A stretch of 64,000 bases of DNA, taken from positions 62,001 to 126,000 of the forward strand of contig CADECY010000008.1 in the NCBI GenBank assembly GCA_902825945.1, written 5' to 3'. Made by a program: the position numbers and the translations under genes. Within the stretch, counting starts at the first letter, position 1, and each line of letters opens with the position of its first letter. Below the pieces are notes generated by a model. It was given only the letters and a program-made list of their open reading frames with translations. It was not told the origin of the DNA and searched no databases. Positions 43,299 through 52,131 of this stretch are shown piece after piece. Source of the stretch: an uncultured Acidobacteriota bacterium (GTDB lineage Bacteria > Acidobacteriota > Terriglobia > Bryobacterales > Bryobacteraceae).

Positions 43299-44724
43299 TC
43301 TTCTTCACAACATTTCCATGGATATCCGTCAGCCGGAAATCACGGCCCATGTAGCGATACGTCAGCTTCGTGTGATCGAAGCCTAGACACTGCATGATCG
43401 TCGCCTGCAGGTCATGCACGTGGACCTTGTCCTCGGTCACGAAGAATCCGAGTTCATCCGTCTTCCCGATCACTTGGCCGCCCTTGATGCCGCCGCCCGC
43501 GAGCCACAGAGAATAGGCCTGCGGATGGTGATCACGGCCGGCGTTGTCGGCTTCCTGCGTATTGCGGATCTCGCAGACGGGCGTGCGGCCGAACTCGCCG
43601 GCCCAGACGACCAGCGTCGAATCGAGCATGCCGCGCCGCTTGAGGTCGGTGATCAAGGCGCCGGCACCGCGATCGGTGGCTTCGCAATTCGCCTTGAGCT
43701 TGGTGTTGAGTTGTACGTGGCTGTCCCAACTCGCGTTCATCACGAGCACGACACGCGTACCGCGCTCCACCAGCCGCCGGGCCAACAAACAATTCGTGCC
43801 GTAGGCCTTGGTCTTCGGATCATTGACGCCATACATGTCGAGCGTCTCCGTAGACTCCTTGGAGAAGTCGACGAGTTCGGGCCCTGCGGATTGCATGCGA
43901 TAGGCGAGCTCATAGGACGCGATCCGCGAAGCGATCTCGGCATCGCCCGTTTCGCTGCGATGCGCTTCGTTGAGATCGCGTAACGTGTCGAGTCCGGCGC
44001 GCTGGCTCGCCATACTAATGCCCTTCGGATTCGACAGGTAGAGAATCGGATCGCCCGAAGAGCGCAGCAACGTACCTTGGTAGGCCGAGGGCAGGAATCC
44101 GCTCGAGAAGTTCGACGCGCCGCCGCTCGTTCCCGCGCCGGAGGCGAGCACCACGAATCCGGGCAGGTTCTGCGACTCGCTGCCGAGCCCATAGACGGTC
44201 CACGCGCCAAGCGTCGGCCGGCCCACCACCTGCGATCCGGAGAACATCAGGCACTGCGCAGGGTGATGATTGAACGCATCGGTGGTCATCGACCGGACAA
44301 GGCACATATCGTCGGCGTTGCGGGCGATGTTCGGCAGCCAGTCCGAGATTTCCATGCCACATTGGCCGTGCTTGGTGAACGGGCGGGGCGAGGCAAGAAT
44401 CGCGGCGTTCGGCTTGGTGAACGCCAACTGCACCTGCTTGATGATGGATTCCGGGGCGGGCTTGCCATGCCACTTCTGTAACTCGGGCTTAGGATCGAAC
44501 AGATCCATCTGGCTCGGGCCGCCTTCCATGAACAGGAAGATGATGCTCTTCGCCTTGCCTTCGAAATGGCCTTTTCGCGGAGCGAGCGGATTCGGCGCGC
44601 CCGTCGCGGCGGTGAGTCCATCGGCGCCGAGCAAACTGGCCAGACCCATCGAGCCCACGCCGCACGCCACATCGCGCAGGAACGAGCGCCGGTGGCGCAT
44701 CACTTGGAGATTCGGGTCGAACAT
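43288..44724 (-). CDS. DUF1501 family Tat-exported protein
   Basis: 478 residues. The N-terminus has RHRRSFLRDVACGVGSMGLA, a Tat signal. Family landmarks are IIFLFMEGGPSQMDLFDPKP, then LVRSMTTDAFNHHPAQ, VVWAGEFGRTPVCE and GRDHHPQAYSLWLAGGGIKGG. The fold is related to alkaline-phosphatase/sulfatase-like enzymes; no reaction has been established that I know of. Its usual neighbour is a DUF1549/DUF1553 cytochrome protein, which is encoded just upstream here with the stop 4 bp before this start and a GGGAG site. Confidence 0.93.
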   Translation of the reverse strand: MFDPNLQVMRHRRSFLRDVACGVGSMGLASLLGADGLTAATGAPNPLAPRKGHFEGKAKSIIFLFMEGGPSQMDLFDPKPELQKWHGKPAPESIIKQVQLAFTKPNAAILASPRPFTKHGQCGMEISDWLPNIARNADDMCLVRSMTTDAFNHHPAQCLMFSGSQVVGRPTLGAWTVYGLGSESQNLPGFVVLASGAGTSGGASNFSSGFLPSAYQGTLLRSSGDPILYLSNPKGISMASQRAGLDTLRDLNEAHRSETGDAEIASRIASYELAYRMQSAGPELVDFSKESTETLDMYGVNDPKTKAYGTNCLLARRLVERGTRVVLVMNASWDSHVQLNTKLKANCEATDRGAGALITDLKRRGMLDSTLVVWAGEFGRTPVCEIRNTQEADNAGRDHHPQAYSLWLAGGGIKGGQVIGKTDELGFFVTEDKVHVHDLQATIMQCLGFDHTKLTYRYMGRDFRLTDIHGNVVKKMLA

Positions 44725-44728
44725 CTGG

Positions 44729-47299
44729 TTACTCCCTCGTAATGAACTCGTCGAGATTCAGCAGCACGCGGCTTACGCCGACCCACGGCGATAGCGCCGA
44801 CTTCTCATCGGAGAAGATGCGGGCTTGCTGGTCGTGGAACTTGGCTAGACGATCGCGCTCGGATTGCGATGGAGTGCGCGCCAGCGTCAGTCCGTATGCG
44901 TAGTCGAGCCGGCCCGTGACATCGGCGGGCGCCTCGCGCTCGAGGCGCCACGCGAGCGCCTGCGCGGCTTCGAAGAACACCTCGTCGTTGAGCAGATTCA
45001 GCGCTTGCAGTGGCGTGTTCGAACGCGAACGGCGCGAGCAGGCGACGCTCGAATCCGGCGCGTCGAACGTCATGAGCATGGGATACGGAGTGGTCCGCTG
45101 GAAGTGGATGTAGAGTCCGCGGCGATAGCGGTCGCGCCCCGTTGCTGCTTTCCACGGATTGCTGGACCGACCGTAGCCCAGCTCGGCAACCCCTTCCGGC
45201 TGCGGCGGCTTCACACTGCGTCCGCCGATCTCATCGCTCAGCAACCCGCTCGACGCGAGCGTGACATCGCGCAAGGTTTCGGCGGGCAGGCGCAGACGCG
45301 ACTGGCGCGCGAGCAGCGTGTTTTCCGGATCCTTCTGTTGCAACTCCGGCCGCGCGGCGGACGATTGCCGGTACGTGGCTGAAGTCACGATCGTGCGCAG
45401 GATATGCTTCATGCTCCACGGGCGCGCCGCTGGATCGCTCGGCTGCATGAACTCCGCCGCCAGCCAGTCGAGCAGTTCCGGATGCGTGGGCTTTTCGCCT
45501 TGAATCCCGAAGTCCTCGGTGGTCTTAACCAATCCGCGTCCGAACAACTCGCCCCAGAAACGATTCACGGTGACGCGCGGGGTGAGCGGATGATCCTTCG
45601 ACACCAGCCAGCGCGCGAGATCGAGGCGAGTCGGGTTGCCCTTGGCCTGCATCGCAGGCAGGGAAGCGATCGTATCCGGCTGCACCTCGATGCCGAGTTG
45701 GTTCCATTGGCCGCGGATCCGGAGCCGCGTGGGCTTGGCATCGGCTTCGAGCGTCATCGCGCTCGCTTGGGAGAACGGCGGAAGCGTTTTGTCGAGTTCA
45801 TCGAGCTTCTTCCGCAGGTCGGCCCGCTTCTTGTACTTGTCCTGATTCGGCAGGCCGAACGCCGTGCCGTTGCGGATGAAGTAGTCTTCCAAACGCCGCT
45901 GGTCACGCTCGGAGCGTTTCGCGAGGGGAGTCTTCAGCACCTTCACGGCGCGATCGAATGCCCCCTTCATCCCGGTGAGCGCGAAGTCCCATTCCGCCTG
46001 GGTTCCAGGCTTGTCGATCGCTTCGTTCATCTTCTCTTCCCACGCGGGCATCAGCGCGGGAATCTCGTACTCACGCAGCAGTTCCTCCCGCTTCTTCTTC
46101 CACTCGGGCAGCGCGGCGAGATAGGCGCCGAGTTCGCCCGGCAGCGGCGCGTCGATCTCCTGCTCCTCCGATTGATCGAAGAAGGCGAGCATCGAATAGT
46201 AGTCTTTCTGCGAGATCGGATCATACTTGTGGTTGTGACACTGTGCGCACCCGGTAGCCAGGCCGAGGAACACCGTGCTCACGGTATTCGTGCGATTCAC
46301 CAGTTGCTCGAATCGGGCCTCGTCGCGATCGACTCCGGCTTCGCGATTGGTCAGTGTGTTTCGCAGGAATCCCGTCGCCACGAGTTGATCGGTGGTGGGC
46401 CGCGGTAGAAGATCGCCCGCAAGCTGCTCGATCGTGAACTGATCGAACGGCAGGTCGCCATTCAAGGCGTCGATCAGCCAATGGCGATAACGCCACGCCC
46501 ACGGGCGTTGCAGATCCTTTTCGTATCCGTCGGAATCGGCATAATGCGCCAGATCGAGCCAGTGGCGCGCCCAGCGCTCACCGAACCGGGGCGATTCGAG
46601 CAGGCGGTTCACCAGCCGTTCGTAGGCGTTCGGCGCGGTGTCGTTCAGGAACTCTTCGGTCTCGCGCGGAGTGGGCGGAAGTCCGGTCAAGTCGAGCGAA
46701 ACACGGCGGATCAAGGTTGTTTTGGAGGCTTCGGCGGAGGGGCCGGTGCCTTCGGCCTCGAGCCGCGCCAGGATGAATTTGTCGATCGGGTTCTTCGCCC
46801 ATGCCGCGTTCTTCGCCGCCGGTGCGTCTGGCCGGCGAATGGGCTGGAACGACCAGTGCGTGACCTTGGGCTTCGCCGCTCCGGACCGGCTCACCGCCGA
46901 CGCCGGAAAGTTCGCACCTTGATCGATCCAGTTGCGCAGGGTCGCGACCTCGGCCGGCGTCAGAGCAGGCCCGGCGGGTGGCATCTTCACGCCATCCTTG
47001 GTGGACGCCACTCGTTCGATCATCTTGCTCGCGGCGCTGTTGCCCTTGATGATCGCGGCGCCGGAATAGCCGCCCTTGATCGCCGATTCCGGATCGTCGA
47101 GCCGAAGCCCGTTCATCTGCTGCGCCGGGCCGTGACAGGCGACGCAGCGTTTGTTCAGGATCGGGCGAACGTCGCGAACATAGTCCGCCGTCTGGGCGGA
47201 CGCGAGAGCCGCGACCGCGAACGAAAGGAACACAGAGCGGGTGGGGCGCCGAAGCGAGCCCGTTGTGCGCGTGTTCGTTGGAGGTGCAATCCTTCGCAT
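44729..47299 (-). CDS. Planctomycete-type cytochrome c protein (PSCyt1-DUF1549-DUF1553)
   Basis: 856 residues. After an N-terminal signal (FLSFAVAALASAQ) comes the PSCyt1 heme domain with CVACHGP and the ligand region MPPAGPALTPAE. DUF1549 follows (PIDKFILARLEAEGTGPS, RRVSLDLTGLPPTPRE, RFGERWARHWLDLAHYADSD) with a second heme motif CAQCHNH. The DUF1553 part has RLDLARWLVSKDHPLTPRVT and VNRFWGELFGRGLVKT, then SRRSRSNTPLQALNLLND. With DUF1501 it forms a widespread exported pair of unknown function, thought to oxidise or degrade polysaccharides. The ATG at 47299 lies 17 nt after TATACT. Confidence 0.93.
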   Translation of the reverse strand: MRRIAPPTNTRTTGSLRRPTRSVFLSFAVAALASAQTADYVRDVRPILNKRCVACHGPAQQMNGLRLDDPESAIKGGYSGAAIIKGNSAASKMIERVASTKDGVKMPPAGPALTPAEVATLRNWIDQGANFPASAVSRSGAAKPKVTHWSFQPIRRPDAPAAKNAAWAKNPIDKFILARLEAEGTGPSAEASKTTLIRRVSLDLTGLPPTPRETEEFLNDTAPNAYERLVNRLLESPRFGERWARHWLDLAHYADSDGYEKDLQRPWAWRYRHWLIDALNGDLPFDQFTIEQLAGDLLPRPTTDQLVATGFLRNTLTNREAGVDRDEARFEQLVNRTNTVSTVFLGLATGCAQCHNHKYDPISQKDYYSMLAFFDQSEEQEIDAPLPGELGAYLAALPEWKKKREELLREYEIPALMPAWEEKMNEAIDKPGTQAEWDFALTGMKGAFDRAVKVLKTPLAKRSERDQRRLEDYFIRNGTAFGLPNQDKYKKRADLRKKLDELDKTLPPFSQASAMTLEADAKPTRLRIRGQWNQLGIEVQPDTIASLPAMQAKGNPTRLDLARWLVSKDHPLTPRVTVNRFWGELFGRGLVKTTEDFGIQGEKPTHPELLDWLAAEFMQPSDPAARPWSMKHILRTIVTSATYRQSSAARPELQQKDPENTLLARQSRLRLPAETLRDVTLASSGLLSDEIGGRSVKPPQPEGVAELGYGRSSNPWKAATGRDRYRRGLYIHFQRTTPYPMLMTFDAPDSSVACSRRSRSNTPLQALNLLNDEVFFEAAQALAWRLEREAPADVTGRLDYAYGLTLARTPSQSERDRLAKFHDQQARIFSDEKSALSPWVGVSRVLLNLDEFITRE

Positions 47300-47347
47300 G
47301 TGGGGAACCCGGTACCAGTATAATCGGACACTCGGGTCCCGGTTCGG

Positions 47348-48100
47348 CTACCGCAGCGCCCGCTCGATCGCAGCCACGGCCACGGGAGCCATCAGCTTGT
47401 ACCCTTCGGCGTTCGGATGGAGTCCGTCGCCGGAGAATCCGTCCTTCAGCATCCCCTTGTCATCGGCGGTGGCCGCGAAGTAGTCGGCGAACTCGAACTT
47501 CTGCTCGGCCGCGTACCGCTTCAACCACGCATTCAGTTTCAGGATGTCCGCCGGTGGGCGATTCTTGGTCTGAGGGCGAGGAGTGTAGTCGGAAACGGGC
47601 AGCAGCGAACACAGGATCACCTTGATGCCATGGGCACGGGCCAAGTCGCCGATGGCGCGGACATTGTCGGCGATCATGTCGAGCGTCACGGGTCCGGTAT
47701 TGCCCGCGATATCGTTCGTCCCTGCGAGCAGAATCAGCGCGGCGGGCTTCAGATGGATCACGTCGGGATACATGCGGACGAGCATCTGCGGCGTGGTCTG
47801 TCCGCTGATGCCACGATTGACGAACGGCTTGCCTGGAAAGTGCTCGGCGAGCTTCCAGCCATCGGTGATCGAATCGCCGAGAAAGACAACCCGCTTCGGA
47901 TCGGCCGGTTGCGATTTCAGCCGTTGGTTATCGGCATGGTAGCGGCCGAGCTGATTCCAGTCCTTCAGTTGATCGGTGAGGCGCTGCGCCGAAAACGGCA
48001 GGCAACAGGCGGTGGGCTTGGGTTCGAACTCATCGGAGAGCTGGGCGAACAGCGCGGGCGCAACGGCGGCGAGAAGCAAGGAACGGAGCATGCCGCACAT
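47348..48100 (-). CDS. Exported SGNH/GDSL hydrolase (platelet-activating-factor acetylhydrolase-like)
   Basis: 250 residues. The start at 48100 was chosen because CATAAT lies 6 nt upstream; Met at 48091 also gives the signal peptide RSLLLAAVAPALFA. All four SGNH blocks are visible: VVFLGDSITDGW (Ser), NRGISGQTT (Gly), LLAGTNDIAGN (Asn) and DGLHPNAEGY (Asp-x-x-His). Enzymes of this branch deacetylate sugars or small esters. Its role next to the DUF1553 cytochrome gene fits polysaccharide processing. The opposite-facing end leaves 48 bp to the cytochrome gene. Confidence 0.9.
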   Translation of the reverse strand: MCGMLRSLLLAAVAPALFAQLSDEFEPKPTACCLPFSAQRLTDQLKDWNQLGRYHADNQRLKSQPADPKRVVFLGDSITDGWKLAEHFPGKPFVNRGISGQTTPQMLVRMYPDVIHLKPAALILLAGTNDIAGNTGPVTLDMIADNVRAIGDLARAHGIKVILCSLLPVSDYTPRPQTKNRPPADILKLNAWLKRYAAEQKFEFADYFAATADDKGMLKDGFSGDGLHPNAEGYKLMAPVAVAAIERALR

Positions 48101-48106
48101 TGTCGC

Positions 48107-48112
48107 ATTATG
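48107..48112 (-). promoter_or_regulatory. -10-like box CATAAT, 6 nt before the GDSL start
   Basis: Reverse-strand CATAAT, 6 nt, then ATG at 48100. The box includes the TAA stop (48110-48108) of the DUF1223 gene upstream. Confidence 0.4.
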
Positions 48113-48788
48113 AAGCGGCCACGCCGAGCACCCGTCCTTCCCCGCGCTCCTGCACGAACACGATGACGCGGCCCGCGCGTTCGAGCCGGACCTCGCGGCT
48201 GAATCCGGCGCCCGGGTTCGTTTCGCCGATCCGCTCGAGCGATCGGGCCACCATCACATGCGCCAGCTTGCGGCCCGAATTCTCGCCGCGCGTGACACTC
48301 GATTCGGCATTCTCATCGGCGATCGCGAGCCAGACATCGGCGCGGGGCGCGGCATCGATCTCCACTCTCGCCGATCCGTCGCCCACAGTGAGCGCGATGG
48401 CACGCTTCGGCCGCCGCGCCGCCGTTTCGATCGCGGCCTTGATCCTCGGCGGATCGCTGCCGAGCACCTCGATCTCGCCATCGATCACCATTTGCGGCGT
48501 GTAGACGCTGTTCAACCGGAACCGCGCGCCGTAGGACTGCTGCCGCCGGCTGAACTGCGCGGACGAAAACGGATCGCGCCAACCGATGTAGTTCCAGTAG
48601 TCGACGTGTTCGCTGAGCACGACGATGCTGACACCGGATACGGGCTGGTCGCGGTGGAGCTTCGCCAAAAGCGCGTCGGCGGGCGGACAACTCGAACAGC
48701 CCTCGGAGGTGAATAGTTCCGCGAGGGCCGGAACCCGGTCCGGGAGTGCGGCGGCCACGCCTGCCATCAGAAAGTCGCGTCTCATCAT
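48108..48788 (-). CDS. DUF1223 thioredoxin-like exported protein
   Basis: 226 residues from the ATG pair at 48788/48785, which begins RRDFLMAGVAAALP, a Tat-like signal. The family motif LAELFTSEGCSSCPPADALL contains a CxxC of thioredoxin type, and YWNYIGWRDPFSS, TPQMVIDG are also typical of DUF1223. The biochemical role is unknown; a disulfide or redox function outside the cytoplasm is plausible. It faces away from the MBL-fold gene, and the 67-bp gap holds both promoters. CATAGT lies 9 nt before the first ATG. Confidence 0.88.
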   Translation of the reverse strand: MMRRDFLMAGVAAALPDRVPALAELFTSEGCSSCPPADALLAKLHRDQPVSGVSIVVLSEHVDYWNYIGWRDPFSSAQFSRRQQSYGARFRLNSVYTPQMVIDGEIEVLGSDPPRIKAAIETAARRPKRAIALTVGDGSARVEIDAAPRADVWLAIADENAESSVTRGENSGRKLAHVMVARSLERIGETNPGAGFSREVRLERAGRVIVFVQERGEGRVLGVAAS

Positions 48789-48842
48789 GCTGACCTTACT
48801 ATGACGTACCCCGGCCAAAGCATTCCCGCACGCCGCATGATG

Positions 48843-48848
48843 CATAAT
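48843..48848 (+). promoter_or_regulatory. -10-like box CATAAT, 7 nt before the MBL-fold gene
   Basis: CATAAT, 7 nt, ATG 48856. No ribosome binding site is present. Confidence 0.45.
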
Positions 48849-48855
48849 AGCGCCA

Positions 48856-49746
48856 ATGCGACGATCCGCCTTTCTGCTCCTCTTTGCCACACTGCTCGCG
48901 CTGGCCTATCAGACGCAACGGCCCTCGGCCCAAACCCGCGAACTCGCCCCTGGCGTCTTCATGCGCGCCGCCGAGCCAGACAAGCGGATCATCGCCAATG
49001 CCGGTTGGGTCGTGTTTCGTGACTACGTTCTCGTCATCGACGCGAACTATCCGTGGGGCGCCCGTCCGATTCTCGAAGACATTCGCCGGACCACGAACAA
49101 GCCCGTGAAGTTCGTTTTCGACACTCACTATCATGGCGATCACGCACACGGAAACGCGGTCTTCGCCGATGCCGGCGCGACCATCGTCTGCTCGGCGGAT
49201 TGTCTCGCCGAATCGCACCGCAAGAATCCGGCCGCCTGGGCGAAGTCCGCGGCGGACTACAAGAATGACCGGCTCGAGCATCCGCAGATTGGTTTTCCGG
49301 AAAAGATGGTGTTCGACGATGGCGAACATCGCGTGGAGTTGATCAAGGCCGGACCGGGCCACACGCTCGGCGACGCGGTGGCGTGGCTGCCGAAGGAAAA
49401 GATCTTGTTCACAGGCGATCTGTGCGTGAACAAGCGGCCGGGCAACAACCTCGCGGATGTCGATGCCGATCCGGAAGGCTGGGTCCGCGGACTCGAGAAG
49501 CTGAAGCAGCTCGACGTACAGACGCTGGTGCCCGGACATGGCCTGCTCGGCGACAAGTCCGCATTGGGAGGCCAACAGGCCTATATTCGCGCGATCATCG
49601 ACGGCGTTCGCGCGGGAATCCAGAAGGGGCAGACGGCCGATCAGCTCGCTGAGTCGCTCGACCTGACGAGGTACGCACCGTGGGGCGCGGACAAGTCGAG
49701 GAATGCGCCTTCGATCCGCGCGGTTTACGCGAAGTTGAAGAAGTAA
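48856..49746 (+). CDS. Exported metallo-beta-lactamase-fold hydrolase
   Basis: 296 residues with a signal peptide (FLLLFATLLALA). The zinc site HxHxDH is complete in DTHYHGDHAHGN. Further ligands are in GPGHTLGDAVAWLP, FTGDLCVN and LVPGHG. The layout with a GNAVF continuation is seen in exported MBL proteins of the SoxH/quinoprotein-relay and B3-like type, so beta-lactamase activity should not be assumed. It stands alone, ahead of the nitric oxide reductase gene by 89 bp. Confidence 0.9.
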   Translation: MRRSAFLLLFATLLALAYQTQRPSAQTRELAPGVFMRAAEPDKRIIANAGWVVFRDYVLVIDANYPWGARPILEDIRRTTNKPVKFVFDTHYHGDHAHGNAVFADAGATIVCSADCLAESHRKNPAAWAKSAADYKNDRLEHPQIGFPEKMVFDDGEHRVELIKAGPGHTLGDAVAWLPKEKILFTGDLCVNKRPGNNLADVDADPEGWVRGLEKLKQLDVQTLVPGHGLLGDKSALGGQQAYIRAIIDGVRAGIQKGQTADQLAESLDLTRYAPWGADKSRNAPSIRAVYAKLKK

Positions 49747-49752
49747 GCGCCC

Positions 49753-49790
49753 CCGAAATGGCATTTCGGTGACTGAGGTCACCGAATGCC
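49753..49790 (+). promoter_or_regulatory. Overlapping palindromes upstream of the nitric oxide reductase gene
   Basis: CCGAAATG-G-CATTTCGG (49753-49769) is a perfect 8+8 palindrome around one base. It overlaps a second one, CGGTGAC-TGAG-GTCACCG (49767-49784), and the arms extend to GGCATT/AATGCC. It lies 46-83 nt before the norZ start. The AAATGGCATTT core resembles a half of the NsrR site (AAGATGCATTT, from memory), so it could be a nitric-oxide-sensing operator. It could also be the terminator of the MBL gene. Confidence 0.5.
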
Positions 49791-49835
49791 GCCGCGCCTC
49801 CTGGCACGCTAATGAGTCAGGAGGCATTCCGGCAC

Positions 49836-52109
49836 ATGAAAAAACTCTGGTGGAGCTTCGCCGCGATTCTCGTGGTGTCGTTCTCCATTCTCGGCTGGAT
49901 CGGTACGCGAATCTATCAGGAAAAGCCGCCGATCCCGGACAAGGTGGTGGCCACGGACGGCACCGTCGTCATCGCCCCGGGCGAGATCGAACGCGGCCAG
50001 AACGTCTGGCAGTCGATGGGTGGCATGGAGGTCGGCTCGGTATGGGGCCACGGCAGCTATGTCGCGCCGGATTGGACGGCGGACTGGCTCCATCGCGAAC
50101 TCACCTTCGTCCTCGACGAATGGGCTCGCGCGGACTATGGCGGCAAGACCTACGCACAGCTATCCGGCGAAGATCAGTCGCGGTTGCGCGGGCGGCTCGT
50201 GTCACTCTATCGCCCGAACACCTATGACGCCGCTTCGAATACAGTGAAGGTCGATCCGATGCGGGCTCGCGCGTTCGAAGCCACGCTGAAGCACTATTCG
50301 ACGATCTTCATCGACGGCAACGTGAACTATGCGATTCCGCGCGGAACGATTTCCTCGCCCGAGCGGATGCGCCAGTTCGCCGCATTCATCTTCTGGACCG
50401 CGTGGTCTTCCGTCACCACGCGTCCCGGCGACACGATCTCGTACACGAACAACTGGCCGCATGAACCGCTGGTCGAGAATCGCCCGGCGGGCGAAAGCGT
50501 GATGTGGACCGGCGTGAGCATCATCATGCTGCTCGCCGGAATCGGCGCGATGGTGTGGTGGTACGCGTCGCAGAAGGCCGAAGAAGAGCACCTCGAAATT
50601 CCGAAGTTCGACCCGCTCGGATCGTGGCGGCCCACTCCATCCCAATGGGCGACGCTCAAGTACTTCCACGTGGTCGCGCTGCTGATTCTCGTGCAGATGC
50701 TGATGGGCGTCGTCACCGCGCACTACGGCGTCGAGGGCGACGGGTTCTTCGGATTCCCGCTCGCGCAGTATCTGCCATACAGCGTCACGCGGACTTGGCA
50801 CATCCAGATCGGTATCTTCTGGATCGCGACCGCGTGGCTCGCCGCGGGCCTGTTCATCGGACCGCTCGTCAGCGGCAAAGAGCCCGTGGGCCAGAAGCTT
50901 GGCGTGAACGTGCTTTTCCTCGCCTTGCTGCTACTCGTGGTGGGATCGCTCGGCGGACAGTGGATGAGCGTGCAGAACAAGCTGTCGGACGCGATGTCGT
51001 TCTACTGGGGCCATCAAGGGTACGAATACGTCGATCTCGGACGCGGCTGGCAGTTGGTCCTGTTCGCGGGCCTGCTGATCTGGTTGACGCTCGTCATTCG
51101 CTCGATCCGGCCCGCGCTTGTGACACCCGGTGCGCATCGTCAGTTGCTCTATCTGTTCCTGCTGGCGTCTGGCGCGATCGGACTCTTCTATGGCGCCGGA
51201 CTCACCTGGGGCCAACACACGCACCTCTCGATGGTCGAGTATTGGCGCTGGTGGGTGGTCCATCTGTGGGTCGAGGGGTTCTTCGAAGTCTTCGCCACCA
51301 CCGTGATCGCGTTCTTCTTCCTGCGGCTCGGACTAATCAAGCCCGGACTCGCGGCGAAATCCGCGCTGCTCTCCGCGGCAATCTACTTGTCGGGCGGCAT
51401 CATCGGCACCTGCCACCATCTCTACTGGACCGGCACGCCGACTGTCGCGCTCGCCTGGGGATCGGTGTTCAGCGCGCTCGAAGTGGTTCCGCTGACGATG
51501 GTCGCTTACGGCGCGATCGACGATCTCCGGCGCAAGCAACTGGCGCCGTGGGCCGAGCGTTATCGCTGGCCAGTCTATTTCTTCGTCGCGGTCGCGTTCT
51601 GGAACATGGTAGGAGCGGGTCTGTTCGGATTCATGATCAATCCGCCGATCGCGCTCTACTATATGCAGGGTTTGAACACGACGCCGGTCCACGGACACGC
51701 CGCGCTGTTCGGTGTCTACGGCATGCTCGGAATGGGCCTGATGCTCGTCTGCCTGCGCGCCATGGTGCCCAGCCTCGAATGGAACGAGGGCCGGTTGAAG
51801 CTCGCGTTCTGGGCGATGAACCTCGGGCTCGCCATGATGTGCTGCATCAGCCTGCTGCCGGTGGGCCTGCTCCAGACGTGGGCTTCGGTGGATCACGGCT
51901 ACTGGTACGCTCGCAGCACGGAGTTTCTCGGAACGCCGCTCATGCAGCAACTGCGCTGGCTGCGCGCGCCGGGCGACATGGTTTTTGCGATCGGCGAGTT
52001 GCTGCTGGTGCTGTTCGTGCTGGGAATCCGGCCCGGGCGCACCGATATGGTCGAGAGCGGATCGGCGGTACCCGATCCAGGTGTGTTGGGAACGGCGCAC
52101 GGAGATTGA
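49836..52109 (+). CDS. norZ: Quinol-dependent nitric oxide reductase (qNOR)
   Basis: 757 residues from ATG 49836, which has AGGAGG 11 nt upstream; ATG 49812 adds eight residues. It reduces NO to N2O with quinol at the inner membrane. The periplasmic cytochrome-c-like lead is APGEIERGQNVWQSMGGME. In the NorB part are the heme and FeB ligand helices: TAHYGVEG, TWHIQIGIFW, VVHLWVEGFFEVF with the conserved Glu, GTCHHLYWTGTP, and TPVHGHAALFGVYG. No nirK/nirS is nearby, so it serves NO detoxification or a partial denitrification chain. The palindromes in front of it are a likely control site. Confidence 0.95.
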   Translation: MKKLWWSFAAILVVSFSILGWIGTRIYQEKPPIPDKVVATDGTVVIAPGEIERGQNVWQSMGGMEVGSVWGHGSYVAPDWTADWLHRELTFVLDEWARADYGGKTYAQLSGEDQSRLRGRLVSLYRPNTYDAASNTVKVDPMRARAFEATLKHYSTIFIDGNVNYAIPRGTISSPERMRQFAAFIFWTAWSSVTTRPGDTISYTNNWPHEPLVENRPAGESVMWTGVSIIMLLAGIGAMVWWYASQKAEEEHLEIPKFDPLGSWRPTPSQWATLKYFHVVALLILVQMLMGVVTAHYGVEGDGFFGFPLAQYLPYSVTRTWHIQIGIFWIATAWLAAGLFIGPLVSGKEPVGQKLGVNVLFLALLLLVVGSLGGQWMSVQNKLSDAMSFYWGHQGYEYVDLGRGWQLVLFAGLLIWLTLVIRSIRPALVTPGAHRQLLYLFLLASGAIGLFYGAGLTWGQHTHLSMVEYWRWWVVHLWVEGFFEVFATTVIAFFFLRLGLIKPGLAAKSALLSAAIYLSGGIIGTCHHLYWTGTPTVALAWGSVFSALEVVPLTMVAYGAIDDLRRKQLAPWAERYRWPVYFFVAVAFWNMVGAGLFGFMINPPIALYYMQGLNTTPVHGHAALFGVYGMLGMGLMLVCLRAMVPSLEWNEGRLKLAFWAMNLGLAMMCCISLLPVGLLQTWASVDHGYWYARSTEFLGTPLMQQLRWLRAPGDMVFAIGELLLVLFVLGIRPGRTDMVESGSAVPDPGVLGTAHGD

Positions 52110-52118
52110 GCCGCGTGT

Positions 52119-52124
52119 TACCCT
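52119..52124 (+). promoter_or_regulatory. -10 box TACCCT, 7 nt before the third sulfatase
   Basis: TACCCT, 7 nt, ATG 52132. Same box and spacing as the sulfatase at 10227 on the other strand. It starts 9 bp after the norZ stop. Confidence 0.5.
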
Positions 52125-52131
52125 CCATGGG

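Noticed and set aside
48856..49746. Metallo-beta-lactamase as an antibiotic resistance gene
   Set aside because: The fold and zinc motif are shared by many hydrolases. The sequence does not single out a B3 enzyme and there is no mobile context.
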